The notes under the pieces are model-generated. The model was not told the origin of the DNA. It was given only the letters and a program-made list of their open reading frames with translations, and did no database searches. From contig NC_092564.1 in NCBI RefSeq assembly GCF_037975245.1, forward strand, positions 13,292,484 through 13,356,483: DNA of 64,000 nucleotides. The letters run 5' to 3'. Numbering within the stretch: position 1 is the first letter of the stretch; the number at the start of each line of letters is the position of its first letter. This document shows, in pieces, positions 45,562 to 58,100 of this stretch. Made by a program: the position numbers and the translations under genes. This DNA comes from Apostichopus japonicus. Lineage: Eukaryota; Echinodermata; Holothuroidea; Aspidochirotida; Stichopodidae.

Positions 45562-48500
45562 TTATTCATGATGGTGCAGATTGACACCATTTTTTTGAAG
45601 CAGTTCATTCAGATAAATAAGGGCACCGTCTCTGAGTTCCTTTCCTTCTGGTTGGTTCTTCGACAAATAGCTAGATTCGATCTGAAAGGAACATAGACAA
45701 TAATAAATATTCCAAGAGAAGAAAGTAACATTTTCTTGATCAATTCAAGGATTCGTGACCACAGACAGTTAAGCAGTACACTAAGATTTGAAAAAAGAAA
45801 AACTGTTTTTAGGTTGCATAAAAAAGTAATCATGGTGTCCTTACCCATAATGTTTGATATCCGAGACTTTTCATCAATTTGTCTTTTAAATAGTAAAGTC
45901 CTACCAAATGACCCTTCTGATTAGCTGCTTGGCCTTCTTGGTGAAGAATGTTCAATGCCAGGCTGAAAAGGAAACAATTTATTTAGAATTCAAACAGGAC
46001 TATTTATAAGCATAAAAATAGTTGTACAATTACAATCAACTTAATTAATTAGATAGTATTATTATTTGATTACAACATAACAAACATAGCATCTACGTTT
46101 GTTAATCTTTCTCATACAAAGTACCTCCTCTTTTACAGATGGACTCAGCATTTGAATGAGAAACTTTTTTAACTTTATTCCTAACTTATAGAGCCAATTG
46201 TAGGGTCTGTATGTCACAAATGCTAAACAGATGGCAAAACATACTGTTAGTATTGAATAAAACTGTATCATGATGAATAACAGTTTTCTTTTTTCTTTTA
46301 AAAACAGTGGGGACTATTGGAGTACTATATATTACTGTGATAAGCTACAGTCAGGTTACATCTGGTGATTGAGAACGTATAAAATTTAAAACCCTAGGAA
46401 GTAAGGTTTTTTTTAATCTTTATATCTTTGGTCTATATATCTCATTGTTCTTTGCAAGACTTGTAAAGGGGGTTTAAATTGCTGCAAGTAAGCAACTGAT
46501 TTGCACTTAATATTTCATTTCACAACATCTAACGAAAGTTAGAAATTGGGAAATTTTCTGTAAATAATGTATTCTACTTCACCCTAAAATGAATTACCAT
46601 TAACCTGTTCCTTATCTCTAGTTGCAAGAAGTTGGCTCTATATTCAAATTGAACAGATATAAAAATCGGTACTGTGATCTTTACTTAAAATGAAAAATGA
46701 TGGGGAAAAAATGAGACATTTCAAAGGTGTTGCCATAGACCAGAAGTGGTTGGCATGTCGAGTCAGTGTGAAATGTTGAACAGATGGTTGTAGAAACAGT
46801 ACAGCAAGAGTGCAGTAGTTGTGTGTAGCCAGGTAAGTGAAAAGCAAATTTCATCCTTATGAAAAGAGATGTTGATCTAAACTGGAATGAGTAGCATACC
46901 CTTTATTGGTTGGCTTGAGATTGGTACTCGATGACATTACAACAAAATCTGATGGAAAATAAAAGCACATTATTGAGTCAATCAATATTCTTACCTCGTA
47001 AAAGGTATCAGGACATATATTTTCTTTCCCCTTTCTTTTCAATCAATCAAGTTTTCACAAATATTAAACTAAATTTTGGAAGGACAATTTTACCAATAAA
47101 TCCCCAACTGGAATTTTGCCAAAAATTAAACATTTTTGAATATACTGTACCTGCGGTAAGTCCACCTCCTAAATCAACCTCTGAATTCCATCTGCAGGAT
47201 CTACCAGAATCCTCCAACAAATCAAGGACCAGTTTTGATTCGAAGCTGTGGTCGTGGCGCTGAGTGATTTTCCATGGATTGGGTAGTGGTTGAGTTAGCT
47301 GATCATTGCCATCAATGGTAGGATCAGAATCAAAGGTACCATCCATGCAACGAAGTGTTGCGATCTGTAAAAGGATCTTCTGCACATTTGCAGTCCCTGT
47401 ACAAACAGAAAATAGTTAGGTAATTTGTACCGTACTGCTGCATTGTTAGACTTGTTTCGGTAAGAGAGTAAAATGATAGCAAAACGAACTTGAAATTATG
47501 CTTATAAAACAGGGCTGAAAGAAGGGGGTCAGTATATAAGGCTGGACTCAAAGGGGTATATAAAACTAAGGGTAGTATGTAAAAATGATAATATAAATAC
47601 AGGTTTGTATTTTAATTGATATTAACCAAGTGACACAGGGTTTATTTCTGAACTTGTTCACTTTAATAACTAATTTGAATATGGTGTCACACTTTCTGAT
47701 TGAGACTATTTCCATTTTAAATTCTGGCAGTTTTCTGATTCAAGTGAGCGATCTGGCTGGACATCATCAAACTGATTTATTATGAACATATTGCAAATAA
47801 CGTTAATATGCATTCCCTGACTTGGAGGAAATTTGATGAAGCAAGATTTCATACATTGCTTACAGTTTGATCAGAACAATATACAGCAACTTTACCATGT
47901 TTCCACAAAAACCATGCAACTGCTGTGTCATTTAAATTAGAAAGCAGTAAAATCAGTTGAGAAAAGAATTATTCATAGAAACTAAAAAGACTTCATGTAG
48001 AAGAACACACCCTTAAAAAGAAGACATGCAGAGATATCTAGAAATATGACAACACACACAGGTAGGAGGGCGTTGTGGTCAAGTGGTTAAGGCAGTGGAC
48101 TTGTGATCTTAGGATTACAGGTTCGAGCCCTGGCCAGATCATTGCGTTGTGTCCTTGGGCAAGGCGCTTTATCTCCATTGCCTCTCTTCACCCAGGTATA
48201 TAAATGGGGACCTGCGAGGTAACTTGTAAATATAGTTGCATGTGCCGGTTTGTGGCTGCACCCTATGGGAAGTCCCCGGGGGACACGTGGTTGTGGTGCA
48301 CTGTGGTGCCCCAGGAGAGATTGATTGAATTGTGCACACTTTGGTGTGTGGGTGTGACAAGTTACCAATGACCAGGGGTTAATAATCAGCGCACTGAGAC
48401 TTAAGTGTGTATTTGGGCTTTATAAGAACTGTGTATTATTATTATTATGAAGCGTATTCACACACAAAATTTGGAAGGAAATTGTCAAGTCAATGTGCAT

Positions 48501-50061
48501 ACGGTCAAATAATTTGTAACATGGTTAGATCTGTATGTTTCACTTAAAATAATGTTGATAATATTACAAACACACTGTACTCACAAAGATTGCCTGCTTG
48601 AAGATATTCTCTGGCCTTTGCTTCAAACCTTGGTCTTGTCAGAGGAGGTTTGAGGTTATTCAAGATGCTTAGATGGTAGGAAGCATCAAGAGCATCTACT
48701 TTCTCTTGCATTGTAGCACCTGCTGCTCTTTGGCTAAAGAACACTTCACATTCTTTGTGAGAAAGCTCAAGGAACTCATCAAGTTGATCTGGCTTCAGAT
48801 TTAGTCTGGTAAAATACCTGGAAGTTGCAGCTACGAGAGATATCTCAACCATTAAATCCTCGTCACTGATAGATTCTACGACATACCTACAACCTAGGTT
48901 TGCTAGGTCGGCATGGTGATATCTTCCATTACTTAGACCATTAAACACATTGCAGAGGGAGTAACTATCGAGTTCCTGGAAGGAATGACTGACCCGGTCT
49001 ACGAGATGTCTCATCGTATCCAGATTGAGGTATCTAAATCTACCCAGCCCTTTAATCAGTCTGCACACATCAATGGCAGACAAGTTTCTATGATGTTCAC
49101 CTACGTGCTCGCAGACTGCTTCGACCGTTTCTCCAGACTGCACCTTCAGAGAGTTCAGTGCTTCGACAACTTGACAACAATCTTCAACTGTGACAGAAGG
49201 ATCCAGTTTGAGCAAAGCTATCAGTTTGTTTAGAAGCCTCGACCTGTCGCTCCATGAAATATCCTTCCAAGCTGTCTCTAGGTAGGTGACACACTGCCAA
49301 ACAGCATCGGCTTTCACGATCATCTTTGGAACGATCAAGATCACAGCTTTCCGAAGAGCTTGGGACATCTCAGAGTCCACCTTCAAACGACTAACAATTT
49401 GACAAAACATGGCAAATGTTGCAGAAGACATTTCATTAAGTCTATGTTTGGAATGTTCTAGCAAAGTATGCACAAGAGCACTGTTCTCTGGAACACCTAT
49501 TTTTATTAAGGACCTAAGACTACTCAAGAAAGTGAAATCATCCATATGCTGTGCATCTCTGAGACACGATACGCAAAGCTCGCGGAACATTGGCTCTGCC
49601 GTTTGCAGCTCCTTTCGTTCACTTATTTCAGCCGGAAGATTTTCCGGATTGAGTTCCCAAACTTGGGCTAACTGCTGCAAGGCCCTACTGGTATGGATGT
49701 CTGTCATGAACTGTTTATTATCTTTGCAAATGTTAAGAATAACTGTTGGACTAATAGCATTGTGAAGTTTCTCCAAAATTTCTCTTGAAAAAGGGTCAAG
49801 GTTTTCAATGCCTTCCTCCACAGATTGCTTGCCAGCATCTAAATTGGGCTCTGGAGGCCTTCCAAATAAAAACAGGCCAACTTTCTTTTCATTCAATAGA
49901 CGGCAAGAGGTAGAATATCTTGATGCAACGTTTCTCTGTAGCAGCTGTCGCTGACGCTTTCTGCAACTTTTCAGTGATAAAATATAACTTGTTGTAAAAG
50001 TTCGAGTACTGTACAGAGTACATGCTTTTGCAAAACTTGCGACAACATTTTGTGGACCCAT
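45562..50061 (-). CDS. FASTKD-family mitochondrial RNA-binding protein (intact copy)
   Basis: Five coding exons on the minus strand: 48585-50061, 47151-47396, 46900-46948, 45845-45962 and 45562-45681. They give 669 aa, with GT-AG borders and phases 1, 1, 2, 0 all agreeing. Residues 1-55 are basic and hydroxylated without acids, as in mitochondrial presequences. Then come helical repeats typical of the FAST kinase domain family (for example DVCRLIKGLGRFRYLNLDTM). The last 95 residues form a RAP domain: GHLVGLYYLKDKLMKSLGY followed by an end-helix with LIYLNELLQKNG. Length fits vertebrate FASTKD proteins (about 630-760 aa). Known members act in the mitochondrial matrix on RNA stability and processing; the exact orthologue (FASTKD2, 3, 4 or 5) cannot be settled here. 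Rheb lies divergently 2.1 kb upstream. Intron 1 carries a SINE. Confidence 0.9.
48064..48449 (+). mobile_element. tRNA-derived SINE in FASTKD intron 1
   Basis: A tRNA-like head (48067-48140) has TGGTCAAGTGGTTAAGG as box A and GGTTCGAGCCC as box B. A central part contains TGTCCTTGGGCAAGGCGCTT, a string familiar from several invertebrate SINEs. The tail GCGCACTGAGACTTAAG...GGGCTTTATAAG ends in (ATT)n. The paralogous site near 24015 is empty. The tail matches the LINE 3' end at 26410-26622, so that LINE family probably mobilised it. Confidence 0.85.
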
Positions 50062-52191
50062 TGTATCAATTTATTCTATAGCAGCTGCCATCTCACATAG
50101 GAATTGTCTACTCACACCAACCTGGAAGGGAAAAGCAAAGTGAAAAAGAAGACCACATTATTATTAATCCACTTACGTATCATGTCAAAACAGCCATGAC
50201 ATTGATAGTATATCAAGTGCTTATGTTACAGTCAGACATCACATCTTCATGCAAATTAACCTTCAAACCACTCTCTAGATTAGTTATTTTATATGCAAGA
50301 ATTCACTATGACAGACATGAATTTCTTGAATGTAAACAACTTTGACATCAAATAAAATGTCTGCCAATCATTTTCATTTATGGATTATTAATGAATGTAG
50401 GCTAGGCATACAGTATGTAACATAATTTTGATCTGCAGGTGAGTGCTGTATTGAGTTTGTATTTACCAACTCTCTACCATTACACTTTATTATACTATTC
50501 GCTGCTGTGGCAAAAGTGTGATTGATGCACCTTGCTCAAAACTGCCTAGACAGCATCATGTTTCAACTAGTATTACTGTACCTTGAGTTGAATCACATCT
50601 TCATCAACTGCACCAAGATGTTACATCTGCAACATGCTGATGTATGTAAACCGAGATTGCTTGAGCACTACACTAACTGTAGACAAATGTGACCAACAAT
50701 CTCTTCTTCAGCAAATACCGACATACTGTGATTTTTTATTCCCTCTTGACAGTTTGATTAAACTTACATGTTATAGGTATGGTATGTTTTGTTTAGCGGT
50801 AAGGATAAGTATACCTCTAAATTGACAGAGATTTGAAAAGAAATTGATGTTTTGTGTTACTGTGCCTTTGTGTTAACTATCATGCAACTGTAATCTATTG
50901 AATTTGGCATTTTCTTGGTTTAAATATGACTGAAATTTTGTAAAAAATTTTTAAGTTCCTGAACAATAATGTTTCGTTCTATTGGAACCCTGAAGTACAG
51001 TATATTTTACCATACAAGATTTTAACTTTTCAAAATTACTAGTACACCTGCACAAAAGCGTTTCATCCCTAAATTATACATATTCAAGCTGTCACAGTTA
51101 TTTAGTAACAGTTCAAAATACAGGCAACACTGTCGGCTGCGTAACTGGATATTATCACCCAATATCAGCATGCAAAAGATCAAACTCTTTGCACTGTGCA
51201 AACTTCAGCAGGTATATTTTTGCCTGGGGAAGGATTTGAAAACAGACAAAATATGCGCAGATTTTAATACTATTATCAATAAAATTGCCTTGCAGGGAAA
51301 TTACACCATTCATTCATGTGTGCAGTCATTCCCCACATAAGGCCCACTTTACAGTATGGTCCAAGACTTTCATATTGAGAATGAAATTTTAAAAATATCC
51401 AGACTCAAATCTCAATTTTTCATTCTCACGGTCTTAGTCTGAGTGTTGAGGTTAGACTAAGTTACTTACTCAGTTACACTGCAGTATGCCTAACGTTACT
51501 AGGCCTAGGCCTAGGTCTTTTAGTTTTACTTGTACTTACTAGGCCTAGGCCTGACTACTACCACTATGACTACTGCACTACTGTATATGTAGGTGTGACA
51601 GAGTCGTCGACGGTAAATCTCACCAATTTCAATAAGGACAGTCAACTTGCTTCAGTAGAGTTTACGGATTCTGGATTTGTATACCATTTTCTAACAGATT
51701 CCTGCTTCCCAAATTCTCGATATGGAAGCTGACATATTGCTACCTCGTTCCACTATGTGATATAAACTGGTTGAGTATAAAACATATAATTAAAGTTTGA
51801 GCAGACTTTAACTTTAAAAGTTTATTAATTATTTATAAAAAATATTTTAAATAATAATGAAAGTATACAAACTATTTGGAAATAGTTAATAAATAGGTGT
51901 CAAGTTTGATACTGTCAAAAGTATGTCTCGACTCCTTGAATCAGCTGTCGGAAAGTGGGCTGCAAAGTGCGCATTGTATTGTGCGCAAAAGCACAGCTGT
52001 ATCCATTGTACGTTTTTGTGCTATAGTAATTCTGTAAAGGCGTGCATGTATATGACGTTAGTTCTTCTACAACAACACGACAGTTACCACTATACTGATA
52101 TACACTGTTTCAACTCCGTGATTCCGGAACGCATCACGCTGTCTCGGCGAAGTATTTTTATCACAGATTGCAAACACAATATAATCTCATC
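50062..52191. other. divergent intergenic region between FASTKD and Rheb
   Basis: 50062-51030 is duplicated at 25638-26863; the rest is single-copy here. AGGCCTAGGCCT palindromes occur near 51503 and 51540. A TATA-like GAGTATAAAACAT lies at about 51774, 420 bases upstream of the Rheb start, but its role is uncertain. A 97-codon frame at 51923-52216 overlaps the Rheb start in another frame and is not accepted. Confidence 0.5.
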
Positions 52192-55100
52192 ATGCCTGCT
52201 AAAGATCGTAAAATAGCTGTGATGGGCTATCGATCCGTGGGTAAGTTCAACAAGTTCAATAGGCCGGGGGACTTAGTTTGGCTAGGCCATTCACACAGTA
52301 CAGATTCTACGCTTTAACTGAAGTCTAAACATGCCCTAACTAATAAGTGGTCAAATTCATAGGGCTGATATCCAAATCTAGTCGTAGTAGTAGTAGTCAG
52401 TGCGGGGGATGACAGTAAGATATTGCTATTTTTTGTGAACTGCAAGTGACATGCTTTTAAAAGATGCCCATCTTTTAGTTTGTGTTGCTGACAAGTTGTT
52501 GTGTATTTGCCATTGTGGTAAGACTCTTCAAAAGTCAATGCAGCATATATAGTACCACTATCAGTCAATTGTAGTTTATACTTTCCCAATGGGTTGTCAT
52601 GTTACCTTCTTCTCAGATAGCGCTCAGATTGCCCAGTTGTAAATATTGCTATAGGTTTGCAGTGAAATTAGTACGTGGAATTACTTTAGGGCAGTTTGCT
52701 CTTCATGCAGTCAGTGTACAGTAATTATTTGCAAAGTGGAGGGTTATTTTTCCTTTCACATTCTATGCTCATTTCTTTGCAATATTTTCTCTGCTTCACA
52801 CTGTTAAGTGTGTCTCCATAATCTTCTGGGTCTCCACATTGTCAGTAACCTCGCCTTCCAGCAATATCGCATTCGCTGCAATATTTAAAAAAAAAACTTG
52901 TGCTAATTTGATAGAGAAAGGAAGGTTGTACACCTTGTTGTCGATGTTGTTAACTCCCTGCTTTCCACAAATAGGGTTCCCTTCATTACCATTCTCTCCC
53001 ACTGCCCCACCCCTTTCCGTCCTCTTTGCAACTCCGACTGTTATTTGGATTTTGCTTTTATGCTACTTAAAATAACACTTTGATTATATGTCAACTGCAT
53101 GGAACTGTATGCCTTCAAATTAATGTGTGTATTGGACATGATTCCACCAATTTTCAAGCATGAAGATGTGATTGTGGACAGATTTCCTTATGGATGTGAT
53201 ATCCTAAGGACAACCACTTATACAACTCTTACATATTATCTATCCTTGCCCATATTTTGTACAAAATGATAGTCTTTAGGTGAAAGTGAAGCAGTACCAA
53301 GTCAAACTACCATTGCAAAGATATTGTTACTATCGGCTTTCGCCATTCAAATCACCATTTAGGGTGCAATACTGATAAAAATATAAATAATAAAAAAAAC
53401 TGCAGCCTAAGGTTAGGCCATAGCTGTGTGCAATCCTTCTTCATTTTTACTTGCCTACTGTATTGTGATCTTAAATAACGCTAGCAGTTATTCATTTAGT
53501 GTTGTTTCATACTAGTCATGCATTCATAACATGACTGAATTTAAAAGATAAATGTGAAAATATGAAATATTTATGTTTAGTTTTGTTCTTTCGTGAATTT
53601 TTGCAGACTGCACTATTATGATATAATGCCTACCCAAATTTGGCCCGCTGTACGTGTGGTACATGAACCATTAATTAAATATTGTTTGTATCCTAGGGTG
53701 ATGCTTGAAAATGTAAAATTTAATGCTGTTATCTTTGAACATATCTTATATCCATTTTAGTTCAAATAAAATAATTAAATTACATACATGAGATTTACAG
53801 TTCACATTTCACTAAATTTAAGTGCATATACTATACAACTTAGCACAGAAAGCATTGTAGCATGTGCAGGTACTGCAGGCACATACATAGGTTTTCAAGA
53901 AGTATAACGTGACCTACAAAAGGCATGATTGATCCACCATTGTATTTAGCATGCCCATATTGCAATTGTATTGCATATTCAATACCTTAGTTAATGACTA
54001 ATTTTAGGATAGTTTACATATATATTTGCTAGCTTGCCCTCAATCAGTTGATGGGGAAAGGAAAATGGAAAGCCTAGCTGTGACTGCTTCAAACAGAAAA
54101 GTTTTTCAGTAGTTCAAAAGCCCAACAAAATAGCCTTATGAATAGCATTGTGCTGTGCTGTACTAAGATTGTTACACATTCCTCCATACATACAGTACTG
54201 TATGTTATAAATGACTGTGGCAACATTTTTGGTTAAAATTGGGTTTTAATAAATTTGGCTTTCACAACAATGAAAAGCTGACTAGGAATTATACACATTT
54301 TAAGAGCAAATGTAATTGGCTTGAACATTATTTGAACCAAGGACCTTATTAAATTCTTGCAATTTACCAACTGATCCATTCAGCACTAACATTTTCCTGG
54401 TTTTATGACCAATGCGGCCATTCAGTATAGTAATTGCCAATTGTTCTATTTTATCATAATGGTTATTGAATTTGTGGAATTAGCTAACTGTGCATGTTGT
54501 TCCCCATAAATTAGTAGAAAATGCCAAATATTTGGTGGCCTTAACTGATCTGCTGTTTTAAGTAAAGGTGACTTCTGTCAGCATGTAACCAGACCCTCCA
54601 TTGGTTACCAGAACTTGCAAACTAGCAGCAACACTAACACTGATTGCATTTGCTGATACACATAGAGGGCTGCTTTTACTCTCTTTGGAGATAAACCTGT
54701 GATCTTGGCAAAGTAAACCCTATGGTCAAAGCATTGCTAACTTATGTTTGTGGTATGAACCTGATAAAGGGAAACATTGAAACAATGCACTTCCAAACCT
54801 TTCAATCACAACTTTGATGTTGAAAAAGGTTTACTCTTCCTTAAGTTTTATTCAAATTAAATAAAACTGTTAGCAAACTGCTTATCCACTAGAGAGCCTG
54901 TGTAGGAGAATGTGTAAAAATAAGTTGGCCTGACATTTCGATCCTAGCAGGATCTTCTTCAAAGGCTAAATGACAAGTAACAGTAACAGAAGGGACAAAG
55001 ACATGCACAAAATACAGACAGGTTAATGAGCATGGTGAACACAAAGAGATAGATGTACAGGGTAAGGGGATTAGTAGACAAGAGATGGAGAGAAGAAAGA

Positions 55101-58100
55101 AAGTTTTATCCATAAGTTTAAAAACTAAGTGTAACGTTTGTATGTAATCATCTCCATAGCACATGGCTGCAGATAGCACTGTACAGTGTAAATCTTAGAC
55201 ATACAGTATTTACCATCTGACACCCAGTTTCATGGTTTATACTACTATAATTGTTACCAATTTCTAATCCTTCTAAAAAAGCCTGGCTCCTTTCTCTTTT
55301 GTCCCTCTCCCCATTAAGAAAGAATCACTTAGCAGCTTAACTTGGACTTCATACTGAATGTAACTGTATAACTAGGAGGGCTAAGAGGTGAGTTGTTGGG
55401 CTGGTTATATCTTTGTTGTCCTGTTCATTATCAGCAGTAACAGTGTACAGTAAGCAGATGGTGGTAATGTAAGACTGTTCGATATTTGAGATAAGTGTAA
55501 CGTAAAATAACAAAAACTGTAGTTAAAGTAACATAAATTGAGCAGATTCTTCTGATTGGCTAACTGTCATGTGAAATAGTTCTTAGTCGTTGAACCATTA
55601 TTCACAGTAATGTGCTCAACTACTACTGTATATACACACAGTACCGTTCACAAAGTACTCCAACAAAGTAAGTAACAGTCGGTGACTCCGTGAAGTTGTA
55701 CATAACAATGGGGATAATTCACAGGAAGTGCTGGATTACTATAGGAGCAGAATACTCTGATATGACCTGGTTATTACTTCCTTGCTGTAACATTGTAGTC
55801 TGATAGTCAAAATGTCTAAATGAATGTTATGGCGTAGCAACAGAAGTTGATTTTGTCACAAAATTTGCTGTACACATGCAGGAGCTGCTGTAATAGTAGA
55901 CCTGCTGAAAACTGCATCCTGGTGTAGGTGTTTACTAGTCCTGGTTCTGGTAAATTTGCTAATGTTAAGATGAGACAAAACAATACATCATAGCTACTGT
56001 ACAGATTGGACCTGTTTAAGGTAAAACCTAGGACTAACTTTCCAGGGGGTTACTTTGATGTGTGTTCTTTAGTCTTAGATCTTCATTATCTGTCAAAGCA
56101 GACACATGGACATCATTGTGACTTCAATGTTTCCCAATCATGTGTGTGTCAATACTGAGTTGGTGTCTTACCTCACAGACTAATGGAAAGCTAAACATTA
56201 GCCACTGTAGGTAGATCACTGAGCAGGCTCTAGTGTTCTGTACACTGTACCATATACCATTTCATATGAATACACATATGTAGCCTATGTGTGGTTGTGT
56301 TTGCCATACTGTGACTAGTGTGACTTTGATGAACAAACAGTGAGGGTAAAATGTTGTCCAATACTTTACCCCCAGTCTGGAGCTGTCTAGCTGGCTTGTT
56401 CATTTGATGTCAACAGAGGTAACACAGATTGTTGTCCCTAGGTATATTTCTCTATCTGGTTAAACCACTAACTCCTGTAGAGACTTACTATACTGTACAT
56501 GCTGATACAGTACTTCCAAACTGTTGTTTGCAAACCTCCTACATGTATACTATGTTTTACCTACTGTTACAGGCTAGATGAATAATTTTCAGGCAAATAG
56601 TTGCATGTTATAAGCAACTCCAAAGCAACCTTTTCCATCAAGGATGGGATTGATAAATTCTCCAGTGCTTTTTATAGTCATCCTGGAACAGACCACAGCT
56701 AACAAGAATAAAATTGGATATCCGATCTTTTAAATATTCGTGCTGTTTTTTTTTGTATTATTTCTTGCTGAAGGCAATAGGAATCTTTGCGATGGTGGTG
56801 ACATGTGTGTTTTTGTAATGCCTTGACTAATAAACACTGTAACTCAAAAAGTATGTGGTAGATGAACTTAATTGGTTGGTAGATGCACCTTATCGAGTAC
56901 AAGAACCCTATTGAAATTATAATGAAATCAAATGTCGTTTGAAGTCAAAAGAGATCCAATTTTTAAGCATGGTAACTCACAAAATGAGGCTTGGCAAGCC
57001 TTGGATGAAGTTCATACTCGGTATGTAGATCCACAAGTGAGTGAATATAAGATTGGTATGGGAGTTTGTGGAAGTAAAAGGTCACATACGGTCAATAGCT
57101 CTAGGCCAAATTCTGCAAACCATGTAAACAGTAAACACAATACACTGCAAAACTGAAGCTTGGATAAAGTTTGTACCTTGTATGTACATTCCCTTTGTAC
57201 TTAAATTAACCCAAACATGATTGGTGGAGACCAAAGAGGTGACGGTTGTAAACCTTGTAAATGTTTGATGAGCTTCGTACTTGGTATGCATGAGGATTGA
57301 GTTTGACGAATACACAAATCCTGTTCTTTGTGTGAAGGTCAAGGTTCAAAGGCCAAACACAGGTCAAGGTCTGCTATATTTGTGAACCCTTTTAACTCTC
57401 AAGTAAAGAATAAATAAACTTGATATATATGTGGACACACACTATTTAGTGGAACAATGTTATGGTTTTTTGTGGTCAAAAGGTCATTTGAGGTCATGGT
57501 CTGAAAATCTTGTAATCAGAATAACCCCAAAAGTAGAAACAAGATTTGGACCCACCGTAATGTTAAAAGTACAAGAACCTTTTGTGCAGTTTAAATGTTC
57601 TCATATTTAATGTGACAAGGAATCACTAAACCTGTGGTTAGCTTTCTGTTTCACATAGCCATTATCTATTCCTACAGTGAGACTGTAGCTTACAGTGATT
57701 AACAGAGTCTAGTCTTCTCCTGCATCCTTTGAGAGTTTGTATTTATAAAGCAAATTACTGCATCTCAAAATTTACTAATTTGATTACTTCCTTTGCTCTT
57801 GGGAAATCAGATGAAATGCTGTTGGGTCACTAAACATCTCTTCCTGCACATTCAAGATTGTGAAAACAAAATTAGCACAGATTACTGTTGCTTTTTCTGA
57901 AACTGTAAAGATATGTGGGAAATGGCACTTGACTTTTGTGATAAGACTTTTCAAAGGCATTGTAAGGCAACCTCTTGTTGCAGATTATACAGGGTATCTG
58001 ATAAAATATTAAGCCTTTGTTCAAGCATGGTTTGTATAATAACATTGACTTGAATAATGTGCATTCTGATCAATATTTCCCACCCAATTCTAAATTAATT

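Noticed and set aside
46985-47042. Extra FASTKD exon encoding KENICPDTFYE
   Set aside because: It has a donor-like GAGGTAAGA, but skipping it keeps the reading frame into the RAP-domain exons. Including it brings in a stop or breaks phase, and the paralogous block differs in length by 5 bases.
51923-52216. 97-codon frame overlapping the Rheb start
   Set aside because: It is in a different frame from Rheb exon 1, has no recognisable domain, and probably overlaps the Rheb 5' UTR.
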